NCBI GenBank assembly: GCA_041676645.1
Contig: JBAYRO010000037.1
Span: 1-30,047, forward strand
DNA length: 30,047 bases
Direction of reading: 5' to 3'
Source: JAMLIN01 sp041676645
Lineage (GTDB): Bacteria; Pseudomonadota; Gammaproteobacteria; Burkholderiales; Burkholderiaceae_E
Shown here one piece after another: positions 24,789-30,047 of the stretch; positions within the stretch are counted from its first letter, which is position 1; every line of letters begins with the position of its first letter. Position numbers and translations under genes: made by a program. Below the pieces are notes generated by a model, which did no database searches, had not been told where the DNA came from, and worked only from the letters and a program-made list of their open reading frames with translations.

Positions 24789-25426
24789 GCCCTCGCCGCC
24801 CGGTTCATGATCGATCCCGCCCGCGCCAACCAGCGACGCCAGCCGATAGCGGCGAGAACGCAGAAGATCGCATAGAGGATCGCGGTGAGGTACAGCGCCT
24901 TGTAGGCGAACAGTGCGGTCCCGGCAAAGTTGACGCCCAGCCAGACCGGCCAGGCCTCGACGAACTTGCGTCCCATCAGCAGGGTTCCCAGCACGCTGCC
25001 GGCGGTGGGAAAGGCATCGAACCAGGGGACGTCGGAATCGGTGAAACGGGCCAGGCCGTAGCCGAGCAAGCCCCAGCCGGCCAGCCAGCCGGCAAGGAGC
25101 AGGGGCCAGCGACGGGCTCCGAGCCGCACGATGCGCAGTCCGGCGGGATCCTCGAGCGCCGGCAGCGTGCCGCCGCGTCGGCCATGGAGCCACTGCGTCC
25201 AGCCCCAGATCGCCATGGCCGCGAAGAAGAGCTGCAGGCCGGCCTCACCGTAGAGGCGGTGGATCTGGAAGAGCCAGCCATAGAGCAGGCTGCTCGCCAG
25301 AGCGAGCGGCCAGGCCCAGTGGATCTCGAGGACTTCGAGTACGACACAGGCGAGCGCCAGCCCGAAGGCCAGCAGCTCGAGATGACTCAGCGGATAGCCC
25401 CAGGCGACGATGACCGGATCGAGCAC
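24785..25426 (-). CDS. pnuC: PnuC-family vitamin (nicotinamide riboside-type) transporter
   Basis: 213 residues with about six or seven hydrophobic segments, usual PnuC length and layout. Family features are VLEVLEIHWAWPLALASS, then LYGWLF and LYGEAGLQLFF, then IWGWTQWLHG. The start is GTG 25426 (MLDPVIVAWGYPLSH), 18 bases after the TRAP permease stop, with a weak ribosome site. PnuC proteins carry nicotinamide riboside by facilitated diffusion, driven by the kinase downstream; homologues carry thiamine (PnuT) or riboflavin. The NadR-like kinase gene overlapping its stop favours nicotinamide riboside. Confidence 0.85.
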   Translation of the reverse strand: MLDPVIVAWGYPLSHLELLAFGLALACVVLEVLEIHWAWPLALASSLLYGWLFQIHRLYGEAGLQLFFAAMAIWGWTQWLHGRRGGTLPALEDPAGLRIVRLGARRWPLLLAGWLAGWGLLGYGLARFTDSDVPWFDAFPTAGSVLGTLLMGRKFVEAWPVWLGVNFAGTALFAYKALYLTAILYAIFCVLAAIGWRRWLARAGSIMNRAARA

Positions 25427-25444
25427 CGTCGCCAGGACTTGCGC

Positions 25445-27469
25445 TCAGGCCGCCGCCGCCGGCTGGGCCCGCCGGGTCGCCCGCGCAACCAGCACGGCGA
25501 TCACCACCAGGACGATGCCGGTGAGGGTCAGCTGGACGTGGCTGTAGGGAATGTGCGAGCCACCGCCGGGCAAGGCGAACGCGAAGCCGCCGACCAGCAT
25601 CACGAGCCGGCAGGGCCAGCCCAGCGGGCTGTGCCGGAAGTCACCCACCCCGGGGAGATAGCCCTCGAGCGCGCTGCCGGCGATATAGATGCCGATGAAG
25701 GCGGTGACGACCGATGCGATGATGTCGTAGGCCGAGCCGTTGAGGATCAGCGCCGGATTGAGCACGAACAGGAACGGGATCAGGTACATCACCGAGCCCA
25801 GCTTCATCGAGGACAGCCCCACCTTCATGGGAGCCGCCCCGGCGATACCGGCGGCGACGAAGGAGCCGAGCGCGACCGGCGGGGTGATGAAGGAAACCAT
25901 GCCCCAGTACATCATGAACAGGTGCACCGCCAGCGGATCGAAGCCCGCGCTCACCAGCGAGGGCGCCAGCACGATCGCCAGGAAGATGTAGCAGGCGGTG
26001 ATCGTCATCCCCATGCCGAAGATGAAGCTCGTCAGAGCGCCCATCACCAGCAGGACGTAGATGTTGTCGCCGGCGAGGAACACCAGGTCATTGGCGAGCG
26101 TTCCCGCCAGGCCCGTCACCGAGAGCGCGCCGATGATCATGCCGACGCCTGCCAGCAGCGCCGAGAGTTCGATCAGGGCGCTGCCGATCCCGGCGACCAG
26201 ATTGCCGAGCTTGCGCAGGTTGAGCCGATGCTCCTTCGTGATCTGGTTGATGACGAGCAGGACTGCGGTGGCATAGAAGGGCGCGAGCGATTCGCGCTGC
26301 AGGACCACCAGCATCCAGACCAGCAGGACGAGCACGAAGATGTAGTGCCAGCCCTTGGCGAAGGTCTCGCCGATCGAGGGCAGCTCATCGCGCGGCAGGC
26401 CGCGCAGGTTGTGGCGCGCGGCGTACGCGTCGATCTGCACGAACAGGCCGAAGTAGTAGAGCAGCGACGGAATCGCCGCGGCGATCGCGATATGCACGTA
26501 GGGCATGCCGAGGAAGGACGCCATCACGAAGGCGGTCGCCCCCATGACCGGCGGCATCAGCACACCGCCCGTGGAGGCGCAGGCCTCGACCCCGCCGGCG
26601 TAGCGCGGCGCGAAACCGGTGCGCTTCATGGCGGGAATCGTGACCACGCCGGTGGTGAGCACGTTGGACACCACGCTGCCGCTGACCGAACCCATCAGGC
26701 CGCTGGCGACGACCCCGACTTTCGCCGCGCCGCCGCGCACCCCCCCGAAGAGGGCGAACGCGATGTTGTTGAAGAAGGGCGCGGCGCCGGTGAACTGCAG
26801 GGCGGCGCCGAACATCACGAAGCCGATGACGAGCTCGCCGAAGGCCTGGGTCGGGATACCGACCACGCTCTCGGAACTGGCGAAATGATAGGCAGTGGTG
26901 GTGGCAATGTCCTGCGGAAAACCGGAGATCGGGCCGGGCATGATGCCGGCCACCACCGGATAGATCGAGAAGAACGCCACGACCACGAAGACCGCGGTGC
27001 CGCCGGCGCGACGCAAGGCCTCCAGTACCAGGATCCAGCCCACCGCGGCGATCCAGATCACATGCGCCGGCGGGCTGTACTCCCAGCCTTCCTCGGCGAT
27101 CCGCTGGCCATTGAAGGCAAAGAACAGGAACACCGACAGCAGGATGACGAACAGCAGCGCGTCATACCAGGGCACCCGGTCGCGCGGGGATTTCGCGGTT
27201 GCGGGCATGATCAGGAAAGCGGCGCCGGTCAGCAGCCCGCACAGGGCGTAGAGATAGGAATTGGCGAGAATCGGCCTGCCGGTCAGGTGCAGGTTCATCA
27301 GCTGGTTGAGCGCCAGCAGCAGCGCGACCGAAGTCAGCGTGATCAGCAGGATCCGCCAGCCGCCGCTGAGCTGCCGGTAGCGAGCCTCGGAGGCCTCGGC
27401 CTTCGCGAGGATCTCCTTGGCCTTGGCAATCTCTGCGTCGGATTCGCCGGTCTCGGGTCTTGTCGTCAT
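25445..27469 (-). CDS. TRAP transporter fused permease (4TM/12TM, TAXI type)
   Basis: 674 residues from ATG 27469. A cytoplasmic charged N-terminus (about 1-36) is followed by a small DctQ-like four-helix part and a large DctM-like part with twelve or more helices. Features of the TAXI-associated fusion family include GLMGSVSGSVVSNVLTTG, EACASTGGVLMPPVMGA and YWGMVSFITPPVALG. It uses a sodium or proton gradient to import the ligand delivered by the periplasmic binding protein. It lies 109 bases downstream of the TAXI binding-protein gene, with a terminator-like hairpin between them, and is followed 18 bases later by the PnuC-like gene. Confidence 0.95.
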   Translation of the reverse strand: MTTRPETGESDAEIAKAKEILAKAEASEARYRQLSGGWRILLITLTSVALLLALNQLMNLHLTGRPILANSYLYALCGLLTGAAFLIMPATAKSPRDRVPWYDALLFVILLSVFLFFAFNGQRIAEEGWEYSPPAHVIWIAAVGWILVLEALRRAGGTAVFVVVAFFSIYPVVAGIMPGPISGFPQDIATTTAYHFASSESVVGIPTQAFGELVIGFVMFGAALQFTGAAPFFNNIAFALFGGVRGGAAKVGVVASGLMGSVSGSVVSNVLTTGVVTIPAMKRTGFAPRYAGGVEACASTGGVLMPPVMGATAFVMASFLGMPYVHIAIAAAIPSLLYYFGLFVQIDAYAARHNLRGLPRDELPSIGETFAKGWHYIFVLVLLVWMLVVLQRESLAPFYATAVLLVINQITKEHRLNLRKLGNLVAGIGSALIELSALLAGVGMIIGALSVTGLAGTLANDLVFLAGDNIYVLLVMGALTSFIFGMGMTITACYIFLAIVLAPSLVSAGFDPLAVHLFMMYWGMVSFITPPVALGSFVAAGIAGAAPMKVGLSSMKLGSVMYLIPFLFVLNPALILNGSAYDIIASVVTAFIGIYIAGSALEGYLPGVGDFRHSPLGWPCRLVMLVGGFAFALPGGGSHIPYSHVQLTLTGIVLVVIAVLVARATRRAQPAAAA

Positions 27470-27515
27470 GCGCTGATCGCGGCGAATATGCGCCGTGCCC
27501 CGGGTCGGATCAGGG

Positions 27516-27551
27516 AAAGCAAGAAGCCGCGGCGCCCGGGGGCGCCACGGC
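27516..27551 (-). terminator. Terminator/attenuator between TAXI binding protein and TRAP permease
   Basis: On the minus strand an 11-bp stem (27551-27541 with 27536-27526, one G-U pair, CCCG loop) is followed by TTCTTGCTTT. It lies 28 bases after the binding-protein stop. Partial termination here would give more binding protein than permease, as in many binding-protein-dependent transport operons. Confidence 0.78.
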
Positions 27552-27578
27552 TCGTTGCTACATCGTCAGTCGGGCGGA

Positions 27579-28736
27579 TCACCAGTCCTCGAGAACCACT
27601 TCCAGGCCGGCATCGCGCAAGGCGCCGGCACGGGCCCGCTGCCAGGCCGCCATGTGCGCATCACCGTCGAGATCCTGCGCCAGCACCTTCTGCCACGCAT
27701 CGGCCAGGATCTTCTGGCGCTCGACCAGGGCATCGTTGTGCTTCTGGTGGGCATCGGTCCACAGGCCCTTCTCCTTGTAGAACCGGATCGCGCCCTCGTG
27801 GTAGGGAACCACCCACTCGAAGTTCTGTTGCTCGAGCGCCCAGCCATCATTGCCCGGGGCGGCTTCCTTGTACATCGGGAAGGTCTCGACCATGGCCTTG
27901 GTCATGGCGTAGGCCTCGTCGGCACCGCGATCGTCCAGGGTGTGCAGGATCGGGTACGGATAGGCGGCGCTCTCGACCGGCGCCTCCTTCGAGAGCTCCG
28001 CGCCCTGGCTCGCGCTCACCGGCACCATGTACGGAGCAACCGCCCGCACCCGATTCCAGCCCTCGGTATCCGAGGCCGGCATCACCGGATAGACCAGGCC
28101 TCGCGGCGACTGCGCCAGCGCATAGGCCTTGCCCGATACCGACACCGAGAAACCGGCATCGACCTGGTTGTTGACGATCGCATCGAGCGAAGCGCCGTAG
28201 CCGCCGAACTCGACCTTCTCGACGTCATCCCAGGTGAGGTCCGCGAAGGCGAGGATCGCGGTGAGGTTCTGGTTGAGGGCAGGCGCGCCGATCACCCAGG
28301 CGACCCGCTTGCCCTTGATGTCGGCAACCGTCTTCACCCCGATGTCCCCGGCGGTGATCATCGCCAGCGTCTGGTTCGAGATGTTGGTCATGAGCAGCCG
28401 GATCGGCATCGGTCCCCAGTCCTTGCCGCCGAACTCGTACATGCCTTCCTGGGCCATGTAGGAACCGACGCCATTGGCGACGAAGTCGAGCCGGCCGGTC
28501 TTGAGCGGCAGCATCCGGGAGACATCGTTCTTGCCCGGGATGATCCGAAGGTTGGTGCCGTACTTGTTCTTGAGCGCAGCGCCGATGGCCACCGCCTGGT
28601 TGTAGCCGCCCGAGCCCACGTCGTAGGCGCTCCAGGCCATGGTGTCGGGCAACTTGACATCGGCGGCCAGCGCCGGCTGGGCGATGAGCGATGCGGCGGC
28701 GAGCGTGGCGCCGATCGCGGCGATGCGGAACTTCAT
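27579..28736 (-). CDS. TAXI-family TRAP transporter solute-binding protein (copy 2)
   Basis: 385 residues from ATG 28736, with a strong AAAAGGAGA ribosome site; the frame extends to 28775 without such support. The signal peptide (residues 1-24, ending PALA) directs it to the periplasm. The mature protein has the TAXI-type ligand domain: SAYDVGSGGYNQAVAIG, IIPGKNDVSRMLPLKTGRLD, DIKGKRVAWVIGAPALNQN and VPYHEGAIRFYKEKGLW. Ligands of TAXI proteins are poorly known (glutamate and other carboxylates in some cases). It is a tandem paralogue of the gene upstream and aligns with it without gaps. Confidence 0.93.
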   Translation of the reverse strand: MKFRIAAIGATLAAASLIAQPALAADVKLPDTMAWSAYDVGSGGYNQAVAIGAALKNKYGTNLRIIPGKNDVSRMLPLKTGRLDFVANGVGSYMAQEGMYEFGGKDWGPMPIRLLMTNISNQTLAMITAGDIGVKTVADIKGKRVAWVIGAPALNQNLTAILAFADLTWDDVEKVEFGGYGASLDAIVNNQVDAGFSVSVSGKAYALAQSPRGLVYPVMPASDTEGWNRVRAVAPYMVPVSASQGAELSKEAPVESAAYPYPILHTLDDRGADEAYAMTKAMVETFPMYKEAAPGNDGWALEQQNFEWVVPYHEGAIRFYKEKGLWTDAHQKHNDALVERQKILADAWQKVLAQDLDGDAHMAAWQRARAGALRDAGLEVVLEDW

Positions 28737-28943
28737 GAGATTGTCTCCTTTTGTCTGGTTTGCGACTGGATGCACCCGGCGGTCATGTGACGCCGTGCAT
28801 CCCGGCCGAAGATGTTAGCACCGGCATGCGAATGCCTTGCACTAGGATATTCCGACGGCGAGCGACGCCCGATCACGACCGGTCGTAGCGACAAGGCGCG
28901 ATCGGTGACTGCCCGCATCGGATCGAATGGACACTGTCATCGA
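28737..28943 (-). other. Gap between the two TAXI binding-protein genes
   Basis: 207 bases with no gene. It holds the AAAAGGAGA ribosome site of copy 2 and a 10-base palindrome (CGACCGGTCG, about 28876-28885). The central part around 28820-28855 is less GC-rich and may hold a promoter for copy 2, but no clear box pair can be supported. No strong terminator for copy 1 is seen. Confidence 0.4.
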
Positions 28944-30047
28944 TCACCAATCATCGAGAACGACAGCCAACCCGGCGTCGCGCAGCGCACTGGCACGCGC
29001 CCTCTGCCAGGCAGCCATGTGCGCATCGTCATCGAGATTCTGCGCCAGCACCTTCTGCCAGGCATCCGCCAGGATCCGCTGGCGCTCGATCAGGCCATCG
29101 TTGTGCTTCTGGTGCGCATCGCTCCACATGCCCTTGTTCTGGAAGTACCGGATCGCCCCCTCGTGATACGGCACCACCCATTCGAGGTTCTGGCGGTCGA
29201 CCGCCCAGCCGTCATTGCCCGGCGCCGAATCCTTGTACATGGGATAGGCGTCGTCCATCGCCTGCATCACCGCGTAGAGATCATCGCCGTTCCGATCGGC
29301 CAGGGTGGTCAGGATGGGATACGGATAGACAGAACTCGTGGCCGGACTTTCCTTCGACACCCCGGCACCGATGGTCGCCTGAACCGGTACGAAATAGGGG
29401 CCGACCGCCTGCGTACGCTTCCAGCCCTCGGTGTCCGAGGCCGGCATCGCTGGATAGACGAGACCGCGCGGCGACTGATCAAGTGCAAAGGCCTTTCCTG
29501 AAACCGAACCCGCGAAGGCGGCATCGGACTGGTCGTTGATGATCGCGTCGAACGAGGCACCCCAGCCGCCGAACTCGACCTTCTCGACATCGTCCCAGGT
29601 CAGCCCGCCGAAGGCGAGGATCGCAGTGACGTTCTGGTTGAGCGCCGGAGCGCCGATCACCCAGGACACTCGCTTGCCCTTGAGGTCGGAAACCGTCTTC
29701 ACACCAGTGTCCTTCGCGACGAGCACGGACATCACCTGCGGGGTGATGCTCGTGAGCAGGATGCGCAGCGGCATCGGCCCCCAGTCCTTGCCGCCGAACT
29801 CGTACATGCCTTCCTGGGCCATGTAGGTTCCGACCCCGTTGACCACAACGTCAAGTCGACCGGTCTTGAGCGGCAGCATCCGGGAGACATCGTTCTTGCC
29901 CGGGATGACGCGAAGGTTCACTCCGTACTTGTTCTTGAACGCTGCGCCGATGGCCACCGCCTGGTTGTAGCCACCCGAGCCCACATCGTAGGCACTCCAG
30001 GCCATGGTGTCGGGCAACTTGGGATCAGCGGCCAGCGCCGGCTGGGC
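28944..30047 (-). CDS. TAXI-family TRAP transporter solute-binding protein (copy 1, 5' truncated)
   Basis: The frame is open to the right edge, where it reads AQPALAADPKLPDTM, so only the start and most of the signal peptide are missing; 367 residues are visible. From KLPDTM to the C-terminal DDW it has the same length as copy 2 (357 residues from the shared Leu), with no gaps and more than two thirds identity by eye. Differences cluster in surface-like stretches, for example SASQGAELSKEAPVESAAY in copy 2 against QATIGAGVSKESPATSSVY here. It is upstream of copy 2 with a 207-base gap, so a recent tandem duplication with possible ligand divergence is likely. Confidence 0.93.
   Translation of the reverse strand, partial: AQPALAADPKLPDTMAWSAYDVGSGGYNQAVAIGAAFKNKYGVNLRVIPGKNDVSRMLPLKTGRLDVVVNGVGTYMAQEGMYEFGGKDWGPMPLRILLTSITPQVMSVLVAKDTGVKTVSDLKGKRVSWVIGAPALNQNVTAILAFGGLTWDDVEKVEFGGWGASFDAIINDQSDAAFAGSVSGKAFALDQSPRGLVYPAMPASDTEGWKRTQAVGPYFVPVQATIGAGVSKESPATSSVYPYPILTTLADRNGDDLYAVMQAMDDAYPMYKDSAPGNDGWAVDRQNLEWVVPYHEGAIRYFQNKGMWSDAHQKHNDGLIERQRILADAWQKVLAQNLDDDAHMAAWQRARASALRDAGLAVVLDDW

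Noticed and set aside
25184..28174. Very long plus-strand open frame (996 codons) antisense to the TRAP permease and flanking genes
   Set aside because: Composition is low-complexity Gln/Asp/Glu/His/Arg typical of the antisense of GC-rich genes; the minus-strand genes are clearly real.

Overview
The window is a GC-rich chromosomal segment from a Gram-negative proteobacterium, most likely a gammaproteobacterium. The evidence is the prkA-yeaH-spoVR cluster, a TonB-dependent receptor, an LpxR-type lipid A deacylase, an NdvB-type glucan synthase, TRAP transporters and a GGGGTCAGA-type REP repeat. Genus cannot be fixed from the sequence. No rRNA, tRNA, CRISPR array, transposase or phage gene is visible.

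Layout. 1-4027 (+): the stress cluster prkA (5' end cut off by the window), yeaH, spoVR. 4085-5543 (-): a DUF2784 membrane protein, a 93-aa unknown and a glutathione S-transferase-like protein. 5658-6860 (+): a secreted or membrane-anchored serine hydrolase of the beta-lactamase/6-aminohexanoate hydrolase fold. 6895-7374 (-): an isoprenylcysteine methyltransferase-like membrane protein. 7396-10014 (-): a tightly overlapping trio of DUF3696 AAA ATPase, PIN-like nuclease and Rnl2-type RNA ligase; this is the best candidate for an undescribed RNA-targeting or defence system. 10066-10528 (-): two small proteins, one of them DUF1059. 10828-13267 (-): a TonB-dependent receptor of the 'siderophore' family preceded by a clear TPP (thiamine pyrophosphate) riboswitch, so its likely cargo is thiamine or a precursor. 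13330-18318: divergent ndvB-like (-) and ndvC-like (+) genes for beta-glucan synthesis and remodelling.

18255-22092 (-): a small membrane protein, an amidase and a YecA-like SEC-C protein, linked by start/stop overlaps, then a REP-like perfect inverted repeat and a long-chain-type acyl-CoA dehydrogenase. 22255-24212 (+): an MFE-2-like SDR dehydrogenase, then an LpxR-family lipid A deacylase with no ordinary start codon ahead of its signal peptide. 24255-30047 (-): two tandem TAXI solute-binding proteins (the first cut off by the window edge), an intergenic terminator/attenuator, a fused TRAP permease, a PnuC-like vitamin transporter and a NadR-like kinase.

Functional links. The trio at 7.4-10 kb looks co-translated. 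The 24-30 kb block looks like one uptake operon joining a TRAP system to a PnuC/kinase salvage pair. The NdvB/NdvC pair should build and branch periplasmic or cyclic beta-glucans. The acyl-CoA dehydrogenase and SDR are divergent neighbours that fit a shared beta-oxidation role.
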